Assembly (NCBI GenBank): GCA_903921665.1
Contig: CAIXQT010000155.1
Location: 1-8,921, forward strand
DNA length: 8,921 nucleotides
Direction of reading: 5' to 3'
Source of the DNA: an uncultured Opitutia bacterium
GTDB lineage: Bacteria; Verrucomicrobiota; Verrucomicrobiia; Opitutales; UBA953
Part shown: positions 1 to 5,742 of the stretch, one piece after another
How the letters are laid out: each line of letters opens with the position of its first letter
How positions within the stretch are numbered: position 1 is the stretch's first letter
Notes under the pieces: generated by a model
Seen by the model: the letters and a program-made list of their open reading frames with translations, nothing else
What the model was told of the DNA's origin: nothing
Database searches by the model: none
Translations under genes and position numbers: made by a program

Positions 1-1
1 G

Positions 2-175
2 CTTTCCAAAGTCTCGCAGGATGGCGCGTCGGACGTGCTCACCACGCTGACGGACCTCGCTTCAGGCAAGGTCGACGTCTCCGTGCTGCCCACGCCGCTC
101 ATCGCGGTCGTCGGCGCGGTCGTCGCCCCGCCTCGTCATGCCGGCCTGATGGGCCGCATCGCGGCGTTCGCCTGA
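2..175 (+). CDS. Tetrapyrrole methylase C-terminus (probable uroporphyrinogen-III C-methyltransferase), partial
   Basis: Only the last 57 codons are present; the gene starts before the window. The readable tail has a Thr-Leu-rich stretch (VLTTLTDLA), then PTPLIAVVGAVVAP. This resembles the end of SAM-dependent tetrapyrrole methylases, where a 'GTL..ia' segment is followed by 'PAlivvGevv'. In uroporphyrinogen-III C-methyltransferase (SUMT/CobA) this enzyme methylates uroporphyrinogen III twice to give precorrin-2, the branch point to siroheme and cobalamin. The neighbour supports this reading: the next gene, which converges on it, encodes a CbiX-type chelatase that would use the oxidised product sirohydrochlorin. 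The stop TGA lies two bases from the stop of that gene. The usual glycine-rich N-terminal motif is outside the window, so the assignment rests on a short tail plus context. Other members of the family (for example another precorrin methylase, or a CobA-HemD fusion) are possible. Confidence 0.55.
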   Translation, partial: LSKVSQDGASDVLTTLTDLASGKVDVSVLPTPLIAVVGAVVAPPRHAGLMGRIAAFA

Positions 176-177
176 GT

Positions 178-1149
178 TCAGGACTGCTTCCAGACTTTCG
201 CCTTCAAGAAGAAGAACAAGGCGGCGAAGATCACGGCGACTCCGCCGAACCAGGTCATGAGACGCTCGATCATGCCTAGGCTTTTCGGAGCAAGGACGCT
301 GATCAGGACGGGCAATAATCCGACGGAGAGCACCGTGGTGATGGCGGCGATCTTGGTGGTCTTGAAGCCGCGAGAGTAGAGGTGCCGGCGGAAGAGCAGC
401 GCGGGCAGGGCGGGGTGCGTGCCGAGCAGCGGGCTGAGTTTCCAACGCAGGCCATCCGGCGCATGCTCGTTGGCGATGGTCGCGACGTCCCCGTCGCCGC
501 CGGCATGACGGCCAGGCAGGAGGAAGAGCATCAGGATGACCGCTTCTCCCTTGGCCTGTTGCAGGGCGTCTTCGAGCAGGGGCTCGTTGAAGTCATATTC
601 CGCACCCTCGCGACGTTCCATCGAGCAGGCGATCAGTTCATCTTCCTTCAATCCAAGTTGGGTGCGGATCGCGCTGGCGAAGAGATTGCGGCAATGCGTC
701 ACTTCTTGGATGGGTGAGCCATGGTCGCAGAGCAGCACGGTTCCGCTGCCCTTGATCCAGCCGGTCGACTTGAGGTTGTCGACGAGCATGCTTTGCAGTT
801 CCGGTCCGAAGAGCGGTTCGCGGATGCAGAGCTTCATCGCGCCCGGTTGGGCGTCGGCGAAGACTTTGGGCAGGTATTCCGTGATCGCGCGGCTCGGCCC
901 GATGAAGAGCGGGAGGACGACGAGTTCGTCGATGCCGTCAGCCTTCGCCTGCTGGACGGTGCCTTCGAAAATGACCGCCGGCTGACCACCGAGCAAGGCA
1001 GGGTCGATCTTCGTCGAGTGCATCGTCGAGACCGGGCGGACTTCCTGTCCGATTAGCTTGCTGACTTCCATGGCCAGTCCCCGCAGGGCTAAGGTCGCAG
1101 CAGGTTCATAAGAACCATTATCGACGAGAAGGATGCGGGTGCCGGCCAT
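178..1149 (-). CDS. cbiX: CbiX/SirB-type sirohydrochlorin chelatase with C-terminal membrane anchor
   Basis: The 323-residue protein has two CbiX-like halves. The family inserts Fe2+ or Co2+ into sirohydrochlorin to make siroheme or a cobalamin precursor. Half one (about 4-125) begins LLVDNGS where the family has a GHGS-type motif, and its second site reads FIGPSR, so both metal-binding histidines are missing. Half two (about 136-255) keeps LLCDHGSP (H143) and LLPGRHAGGDG (H215), so it is the likely catalytic half. After residue 260 there are two hydrophobic segments, about 265-287 and 297-316, separated by a short loop; this is unusual for these normally soluble enzymes and suggests membrane attachment. 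The ATG at 1149 was chosen because MAGTRILLVDNGS begins directly at the first beta-strand. The open frame runs further upstream but only antisense to the next gene. No good ribosome binding site lies at the normal distance; a GGAGGT sits about 18 bases upstream. The metal specificity cannot be told from sequence. Confidence 0.8.
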   Translation of the reverse strand: MAGTRILLVDNGSYEPAATLALRGLAMEVSKLIGQEVRPVSTMHSTKIDPALLGGQPAVIFEGTVQQAKADGIDELVVLPLFIGPSRAITEYLPKVFADAQPGAMKLCIREPLFGPELQSMLVDNLKSTGWIKGSGTVLLCDHGSPIQEVTHCRNLFASAIRTQLGLKEDELIACSMERREGAEYDFNEPLLEDALQQAKGEAVILMLFLLPGRHAGGDGDVATIANEHAPDGLRWKLSPLLGTHPALPALLFRRHLYSRGFKTTKIAAITTVLSVGLLPVLISVLAPKSLGMIERLMTWFGGVAVIFAALFFFLKAKVWKQS

Positions 1150-1224
1150 TGGGGTTAAGTAGGGATAACCTCCGTATTTGCAACGCAGGGTTGCTTCGTT
1201 TCGGGAGCGGAGTTTCCTTGGAAC
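1150..1224. promoter_or_regulatory. Divergent intergenic region between chelatase and thioredoxin genes
   Basis: These 75 bases separate two start codons pointing away from each other, so promoters for both directions must lie here or just inside the genes. I could not find a convincing sigma-70 pair on either strand. The only visible structure is a short perfect inverted repeat, GCAAC-GCAGG-GTTGC, at 1180-1194 (5-base arms, 5-base spacer). It could be a small operator or mere chance. The + strand side has GCGGAG about 12 bases before the ATG at 1225, a weak ribosome binding site at best. Confidence 0.4.
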
Positions 1225-2022
1225 ATGCCCCGCCGTCTCCTCGCCCTCGTCGCGCTTTGCCTGAGCGCCGTCTCCCTTTCCGCCGCCGATGGTTGGCTGA
1301 CCGACCTCGATGAGGGCATCAAGGTCGCCAAGGCCGAGAAGAAGGCCATCTTGGTCGACTTCACCGGCAGCGACTGGTGCGGCTGGTGCATCCGACTGAA
1401 GAAGGAAGTCTTCGACCAGAAGGAGTTCGCCGCGGTCACCAAGGATTTCGTCCTCGTCGAACTCGACTACCCTCAGAAGAAGAAGCAGAGCCCCGAGGAG
1501 AAGGCGAAGAACCAGGCCCTCGCGAAGAAGTTCTCCATCGAAGGCTTTCCGACGATCATGCTGCTGGACTCCAACGGTGAACCGTTCGCGCAGACCGGCT
1601 ACCAGGCGGGCGGTCCCGTCAAGTACCTCGCCCATCTCGCCGACCTTCGGAAAGACAATACGCCGGAAGGCCGTCAGGCCTTCGCTCAGACGAAGAAAGA
1701 CGAAGCCGCGGTCGCTGCATACGGCGAGGAACTAAGCGGTATTGTTGGCCCTTTGATGGAGAAGAAGGATTTGGCCGGCGCCGAGGCCGCGGTCACCAAG
1801 TTCATCCAAGCCAAGGGCGTGAAAGGTGCCGCCAAACTTAACCTCACCGTCAACGCCCGCATCGGCATCATCCAGGCCTGCAAGCCCGGCGACCCTGCCG
1901 CCTTGCTCAAGGTGCTCGATGAGGTCATCGCCGATACCCCGGAATCCGTAAAGGAACTCGCCGACATCAAGCAGTTCCGCGCTCAGGTCGCCGCTGCGCA
2001 GGCCGCCAAGGCCAAGAAGTGA
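1225..2022 (+). CDS. Exported thioredoxin-like protein, CGWC active site
   Basis: The 265-residue protein starts with a signal peptide (basic MPRR, hydrophobic core about 5-17, likely cleavage near SLSA/ADG at 20-21). A thioredoxin fold follows, about 25-142. It holds the active-site block TGSDWCGWC (cysteines 52 and 55) and the conserved cis-proline in GFPT (P109). After a linker containing NTPEGR there is an Ala/Lys-rich, mostly helical C-terminal region (about 150-265) that I cannot assign to a known domain. Proteins of this type act outside the cytoplasm as thiol-disulfide oxidoreductases or reductases; the actual partner is unknown. The second thioredoxin gene follows after only 7 bases and is a clear paralogue with the same domain order, so the two are probably co-transcribed. 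CGWC is less common than the CGPC of cytoplasmic thioredoxin and tends to occur in periplasmic reductases. Confidence is high for the fold and export, low for a specific role. Confidence 0.85.
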   Translation: MPRRLLALVALCLSAVSLSAADGWLTDLDEGIKVAKAEKKAILVDFTGSDWCGWCIRLKKEVFDQKEFAAVTKDFVLVELDYPQKKKQSPEEKAKNQALAKKFSIEGFPTIMLLDSNGEPFAQTGYQAGGPVKYLAHLADLRKDNTPEGRQAFAQTKKDEAAVAAYGEELSGIVGPLMEKKDLAGAEAAVTKFIQAKGVKGAAKLNLTVNARIGIIQACKPGDPAALLKVLDEVIADTPESVKELADIKQFRAQVAAAQAAKAKK

Positions 2023-2029
2023 ACTTATC

Positions 2030-2833
2030 ATGAAGAAACTATTTCTCGCCCTCTTGCTGCTCGCGTCCGTCTCGGCGCAGGCCGAACTGACTTGGCTTAC
2101 CGACCTCGACGCCGCCAAGGCGAAGGGCATCAAGGAAAACAAGCCCGTCCTCGTCGACTTCACCGGTAGCGACTGGTGTCCGCCCTGTAAGCAGCTTCAT
2201 AAGGTGGTGTTCGAGTCGGCCGAGTTCGCCGCCGTCGCCTCAAAGTATGTGCTCGTGGAACTCGATTACCCGAAAGCCAAGCCGCAGACCGAGGAACTGA
2301 AGGCCAAGAACCGCGAATGGCAGCAGAAGTTCGGCATCTCCGGTTTTCCGACCGTACTGCTGATCGACGCCAAGACCGGCGACGTCTTCGGCAAGACCGT
2401 CGGTTTCGGCGGCCAGACCGCCAAGGAGTACCTCCAGAAGCTCGCATCGTTCAAGAACACTCCGGAGGGCAGGGCCTCCTTGGAGAAGGAAGGCAAGGAG
2501 AAGTCAGCTCGTTCGGCCAAGAGCCGGGAGTTGGGCAAGAGGATCGACGACGCGATCGCCGCCAAGGATTTCAAGTCTGCGGAAGCGACCTTGGGCGAGA
2601 TGTACGCCGATGTCACCGGGCCGCGGAAGGGTATCTTCCATTACAACAAGGCGCGGATTCTCCTGCAGATCGATCCGTCCGCGAAGACGGAGGCGCTCAA
2701 GTATCTCGACGAAGCCCTGAAGGTTTCGGCCGGCGATGCCGCGTTGACCAACGTGTTCCAGTCCTTTCGTGCGAAGGTCTCCGGGGGAGTCTCCGCGCCT
2801 AAGGCTGCCGGCGACCCTAAGAAGGGCGCTTAA
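2030..2833 (+). CDS. Exported thioredoxin-like protein, CPPC active site
   Basis: The 267-residue protein has a classic signal peptide (MKKLFLALLLLASVSAQA, probable cleavage after A18). A thioredoxin fold (about 22-140) follows, with TGSDWCPPC (cysteines 50 and 53) and cis-proline P107 in GFPT. It matches the preceding gene closely: both share WLTDLD near the mature N-terminus, VDFTGSDWC, FAAV, VLVELDYP, GFPT and NTPEGR, and both end in a helical domain. In this copy the helical region (about 165-248) looks like one or two TPR-type helix pairs (KSAEATLGEMY; HYNKARILLQ; EALKYLDEALK), and the end is a charged tail. The change from CGWC to CPPC at the dipeptide that tunes redox potential suggests the two copies have diverged in function, for example oxidant versus reductant, or different partners. 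The start lies 7 bases after the previous stop, so translation may be coupled. Its stop lies 3 bases from the convergent gluQ stop. Confidence 0.85.
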   Translation: MKKLFLALLLLASVSAQAELTWLTDLDAAKAKGIKENKPVLVDFTGSDWCPPCKQLHKVVFESAEFAAVASKYVLVELDYPKAKPQTEELKAKNREWQQKFGISGFPTVLLIDAKTGDVFGKTVGFGGQTAKEYLQKLASFKNTPEGRASLEKEGKEKSARSAKSRELGKRIDDAIAAKDFKSAEATLGEMYADVTGPRKGIFHYNKARILLQIDPSAKTEALKYLDEALKVSAGDAALTNVFQSFRAKVSGGVSAPKAAGDPKKGA

Positions 2834-2836
2834 CTT

Positions 2837-3679
2837 TTAGCTGAGCAATCGGGCCAACGGCGCCGTGAGGACTTCCTCTGGCGTCTTTCCTTTTTGGCGG
2901 AGATCACGGATCGAAAGCCCAGCCGTGCGCTTGGCGAGCCGCTTGCCGTCGGCATCGACGATCAGAGGCGCGTGCGCCCAAGCGGGGGCGGTCCATCCGA
3001 GGGCGCGATAAAGCAGCAGTTGGCGGGCGGTCGATAGCAGGAGGTCCGCACCGCGGACGACTTCGGTGATGCCCATGGCATGGTCATCGGCGACGACCGC
3101 CAGTTCGTAGGCGGGGAAGCCGTCCTTACGCCAGACGAGGAAGTCGCCGAAGTCGCGCCCGGCGACGAACGTCTGCGGGCCTTGCAGGGCGTCATTGAAC
3201 GTGACCGCTTCGCCGTCCGGGACGCGGAAGCGCCAGTTGGTCGGACCAGGCTCGCGTGCTTCGCGGCCGGCGCCGAGCAGAGGTCGGAGGGCGGGCGGGA
3301 AGATCGGCTCAGCGTCGTCCTCGGCATGCGGAGCGGTCAGGCTTCGTTCGACGTCCTTACGGGATTTGTCGCACGGGTAGAGGACGCCGGCGGCTTGCAG
3401 CTGCTGCCAGACGTCACGGAACCAAGGCAGCCGCTGAGATTGGACATACGGGGCGAGCGGGCCGCCGAGGTCGGGTCCTTCCGTCCACTTCAATCCGAGC
3501 CAGCGAAGGTCTGCGATGGCGGCTTCGGCGAATTCCGGGCGACAGCGACCGGCGTCGAGGTCTTCGGTGCGATAGACCAGCGTTCCTTCGACGGCGCGGG
3601 CGGCGGCGAGGGCGAACGTGCGGGCGTGGCCGACATGCAGATAGCCGGTAGGTGTCGGGGCTAGCCGTCCGCGGGTCAT
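2837..3679 (-). CDS. gluQ: Glutamyl-Q tRNA(Asp) synthetase
   Basis: The 280-residue protein is a truncated paralogue of glutamyl-tRNA synthetase. It has the catalytic domain but no anticodon-binding domain. The family activates glutamate and attaches it to queuosine at position 34 of tRNA(Asp). Visible motifs are LAPTPTGYLHVGHART with the HIGH-type HVGH (15-18), YRTEDLD (36-42), DFLVWRKDGFPAYELAVVADD (179-199), VVRGADLL and GKRLAKR (245-251) at the KMSKS position. The length fits GluQ-RS (about 280-310), not GluRS (about 470-500). Odd point: the zinc site of the family (two cysteines as CxC, then Tyr and Cys) is reduced to a single C103 in YPCDKSRK, with no further cysteine after it. The open frame begins earlier at 3712, but I chose the ATG at 3679 because the family starts just before the first beta-strand. 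This ATG also overlaps the nif3-like stop by one base (TGATG), a typical coupled junction. It is the last gene of the leftward cluster. Confidence 0.9.
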   Translation of the reverse strand: MTRGRLAPTPTGYLHVGHARTFALAAARAVEGTLVYRTEDLDAGRCRPEFAEAAIADLRWLGLKWTEGPDLGGPLAPYVQSQRLPWFRDVWQQLQAAGVLYPCDKSRKDVERSLTAPHAEDDAEPIFPPALRPLLGAGREAREPGPTNWRFRVPDGEAVTFNDALQGPQTFVAGRDFGDFLVWRKDGFPAYELAVVADDHAMGITEVVRGADLLLSTARQLLLYRALGWTAPAWAHAPLIVDADGKRLAKRTAGLSIRDLRQKGKTPEEVLTAPLARLLS

Positions 3680-4440
3680 CAGAGCGGGTTGCCGGTGGGG
3701 ATGAATTCCCACTTCACGCCGAACTCCGCGGCCACCGCGGCGGCCAACGCCTTCACGCCCCAGGTCTCGGTGGCGTAATGCCCGCAGGGGTAGAGATTCC
3801 AGCCCTGCTCCTGCGCTTCGTTGAAATGTTCTTCGCGGAGTTCGCCGGTGATGAGCGTGTCGCAGCCTTCGGACTTGAGATGATTCAGCGCGCTGCGTCC
3901 GCTGCCGCTGAGGATCGCGATCTTCTTCGGCTTGGCTGCGCCGAACTCGATGCCTTTGTAGGTCTGCGGGTAAGAGGCTTTAAGTCGTTGGCGCAAGGTG
4001 GCGCGGGCGACGCCCTGGCAGATACAGGCGATCGGCTGGCCTTCGTAATCCACGAACCAATCCACCACCTTGAGGCCGAGGTCTTGGGCGATGAGCGCGT
4101 TATTGCCGATGGCCGGATGCGCGTCGAGCGGCAGGTGGCTGGAATAGAGGGAGAGACCGGTCTTCTTCAGCGCGGCTTTGCGGAGCTTCTGGACTTCGCG
4201 TTCCGGCGAGACGGCGCGCCAATACATCCCGTGGTGGACGATCAGGAAATCGACCCCGCGGCGTGCGGCTTCGGCGAAGACCTTGGCGCCGGCGTCGACG
4301 GCGGCGCCGACTTTGCGCACCGGCCGCGTGCCTTTATGTTGCAGGCCGTTGCGGGAGCCTTCGAAGTCGGCGATGGCCTTACGGTTGGTGATCAGGTCGC
4401 AGAAGCGGGCAACCTGGGAGGCGGTGACGGACGGCTTCAT
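3679..4440 (-). CDS. Nif3-family dinuclear metal centre protein
   Basis: The 253-residue protein belongs to the Nif3/YbgI family, sometimes annotated as GTP cyclohydrolase I type 2; the physiological role is still debated. Members form a toroidal hexamer with two metal ions per subunit. The ligand motifs are present: VHHGMYW (H69, H70), SSHLPLDAHP (D106) and PCGHYATE (H221, E225), together with NGLQ near residue 31 and the DTLITGELREEHF segment (194-206). The length is normal for the single-domain family form without the inserted PII-like domain. The ATG overlaps the stop of the upstream LolA-like gene by four bases (ATGA), and its own stop overlaps the gluQ start, so all three are probably translated from one message. 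No strong Shine-Dalgarno is visible, in keeping with translational coupling. Confidence 0.9.
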   Translation of the reverse strand: MKPSVTASQVARFCDLITNRKAIADFEGSRNGLQHKGTRPVRKVGAAVDAGAKVFAEAARRGVDFLIVHHGMYWRAVSPEREVQKLRKAALKKTGLSLYSSHLPLDAHPAIGNNALIAQDLGLKVVDWFVDYEGQPIACICQGVARATLRQRLKASYPQTYKGIEFGAAKPKKIAILSGSGRSALNHLKSEGCDTLITGELREEHFNEAQEQGWNLYPCGHYATETWGVKALAAAVAAEFGVKWEFIPTGNPL

Positions 4441-5273
4441 AGTTTCTTGAAGGTGGCCGGTCGGGGCGCGGGTTGGGCGAGCGTGGCCGGCTCGAAGACC
4501 GAGGAGCCTCGGAGGTCGCCGAGCGCGGCTTCGGTGATACGGAGCAGGTCGGCATCACGCGTGACCTCGTCGCGCACGCTGCATGCGGCCAGCATCCACT
4601 GCTCGTCGACCTTGGAGAATTCCTCGACTTGCATCGTGCGGGTCTTCCGGCCGTTCGCATCGAAGCAGGTCGCCTGGATGAGCACGCCATAGGCGTGGTC
4701 GATGGCGTAATTTACCTTGGAGGGTTCGTGGCCGATTTGGTTAAGGGCATCGAAAACGTGGACGGGTCGGCGCCGCTTCTCCGTGTTCAGGTAGGCGGTG
4801 GCAGGCCAATGGGTGAAGGGCAGTTGGAGGTCGAACGGGGTGAGCAGCAGGCCTTCGGCCAGCGGGATCAGCGGGGCCTTGGCGTCGAGTTCTTGGGCGG
4901 GGGCGCCGTTTCGGGAAATCCAGACGCGGGCATCTTTGCCCGACTTCATCGTGATGAAGGCGAAAGCGGGTTTGCCTTGGGTATCGTCGACCTCGCCGCG
5001 GAGAAGTTGGGCGTCGCCGTGCGACGCGGCCCAGAGCGTGCCTCGGATCGGGGCGAGGGATTCGCCTTGGCGCGGCTTGTGGACGATCTCGAAGCGTAGG
5101 CACATCGCGCTGTTCAGGCGTGCGGTGCGGAAGCCGGCGAGGAAGGCCTGGCCTTGTTCGGGTGTCAGCTGTTCCAGTCCGGGGGCGGAAGGGATTCGCG
5201 ATTGCCCGAGGCAACCGAGTGCGACGAGACACGCTACCCAGCGGACGGACAAGCTGAGCAGTCGGGTCTTCAC
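4437..5273 (-). CDS. Exported LolA-like protein (tentative)
   Basis: The 278-residue protein begins with an N-terminal signal sequence: MKTRLLSLSVRW, a hydrophobic run to about residue 20, then C21 in VALGC. This is a weak lipobox, so the product may be a lipoprotein. The mature part is rich in beta-strand patterns. Its layout recalls outer-membrane lipoprotein-sorting (LolA/LolB-fold) proteins: an N-terminal helix LTPEQGQAFLAGF, strands such as RGTLWAA and DARVWISRNG, a LLLTPFDLQLPFTHWP segment, and a late KVDEQWMLAACSVRDEVTRD stretch. I do not recognise a specific named family, so the LolA-like label rests on pattern only. The start is GTG at 5273, six bases after the secG stop; no strong ribosome binding site is visible. 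The stop overlaps the next gene as ATGA. Proximity to secG fits an envelope role, but that is inference. Confidence 0.6.
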   Translation of the reverse strand: MKTRLLSLSVRWVACLVALGCLGQSRIPSAPGLEQLTPEQGQAFLAGFRTARLNSAMCLRFEIVHKPRQGESLAPIRGTLWAASHGDAQLLRGEVDDTQGKPAFAFITMKSGKDARVWISRNGAPAQELDAKAPLIPLAEGLLLTPFDLQLPFTHWPATAYLNTEKRRRPVHVFDALNQIGHEPSKVNYAIDHAYGVLIQATCFDANGRKTRTMQVEEFSKVDEQWMLAACSVRDEVTRDADLLRITEAALGDLRGSSVFEPATLAQPAPRPATFKKL

Positions 5274-5279
5274 TCAGGC

Positions 5280-5699
5280 TTACTTGGCCGGAGCCGGAGC
5301 AGCGGGCTTAGCCGGAGTCGTCGCGGCCGGAACCGGAGTGGACTGGGGCTTGGCGGCGGCAGGGGCAGGGACGGAAGGAGCGGCGGCAGCAGGAGCAACC
5401 GGAGCGGTGGCGGGCGCGGTGGCCTTAGGGTCGAGGGCCTTGGTGCCGGTTTTTTCGCGGGCGACGAAGCCGAGGTAGAGGCCGAAGCTCAGGATGAAGA
5501 GGATGACCGTAAGGGTCGTCGTCATCTTCGAAAGGACGTTCGCGGATTCGCCGCCGAAGACGGTCTCAGCGGCGCCGCCGCCGAGGGCCGAGCCCATGCC
5601 GGCGTTGGCGCTGGGGCGCTGCATCAGGATCACGAGGACCACGAGGATGCAGACGAGGAAGAGGGCCACCACGGAGGCGTAGAGAAGGAAGTCCGACAT
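5280..5699 (-). CDS. secG: Preprotein translocase subunit SecG
   Basis: The 139-residue protein has the SecG layout: transmembrane segment 1 (about 5-26), a short glycine-rich loop with LMQRPSANAGMGSALGGGAAETVFGG (25-50), and transmembrane segment 2 (about 60-80). SecG is a small inner-membrane subunit of the SecYEG channel that assists SecA-driven export. The segment GGGAAETVFGG corresponds to the conserved GGGAS.TLFG motif. Unlike the about 75-110 residues common in the family, this copy has a further 50-residue tail (about 90-139) of Ala, Pro, Thr and Lys. The start was chosen at 5699 instead of 5711: MSDFLLY is the family-like N-terminus, and GGATGGGGG directly upstream is a usable ribosome binding site. 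The upstream gap to recF is 43 bases. It is the likely message partner of recF upstream and the LolA-like gene downstream. Confidence 0.92.
   Translation of the reverse strand: MSDFLLYASVVALFLVCILVVLVILMQRPSANAGMGSALGGGAAETVFGGESANVLSKMTTTLTVILFILSFGLYLGFVAREKTGTKALDPKATAPATAPVAPAAAAPSVPAPAAAKPQSTPVPAATTPAKPAAPAPAK
5283..5426 (-). repeat. Ala/Pro-rich low-complexity tail of SecG
   Basis: This stretch encodes SecG residues about 92-139. It consists almost entirely of Ala and Pro with scattered Thr, Val, Ser and Lys (for example APATAPVAPAAAAPSVPAPA). At DNA level it is built of irregular GGAGC/GCCGG-type units on the + strand, not exact tandem copies. A tail like this is prone to length change and is expected to be disordered. 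Confidence 0.6.
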
Positions 5700-5742
5700 G
5701 CCCCCATCCAAGGGGTCAGTTTCCCATAAAACAACGCCAAAA

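Noticed and set aside
62..445. Minus strand frame across the left convergent junction
   Set aside because: It is Arg/His-rich with no motif, and overlaps both the methylase tail and the chelatase tail, which read as sensible protein.
1150..1224. Sigma-70 promoter (TTGCAA with a downstream TACTTA-like element on the - strand)
   Set aside because: The -10 candidate matches the consensus poorly and would leave almost no leader; no pair was good enough to annotate.
1150..1635. Upstream in-frame extension of the chelatase on the - strand
   Set aside because: The open frame continues to 1635 but lies antisense to the thioredoxin gene, and the 162 extra residues look like GC-rich shadow composition. 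The family starts at MAGTRILLVDNG (1149).
3680..3712. Earlier start for the gluQ gene
   Set aside because: The extra 11 residues overlap the nif3 end and do not match the family. The TGATG junction at 3679 fits a coupled start.
3652..4692. Long + strand frame of 346 codons opposite the nif3-like gene
   Set aside because: It has no recognisable motif, its composition is Arg/Gly/Ala-rich as expected for antisense of a GC-rich gene, and the opposite strand holds a complete Nif3 protein with all metal ligands.
5700..5711. Earlier secG start at 5711
   Set aside because: The MDGG prefix is not typical, and the GGATGGGGG ribosome binding site serves the ATG at 5699.
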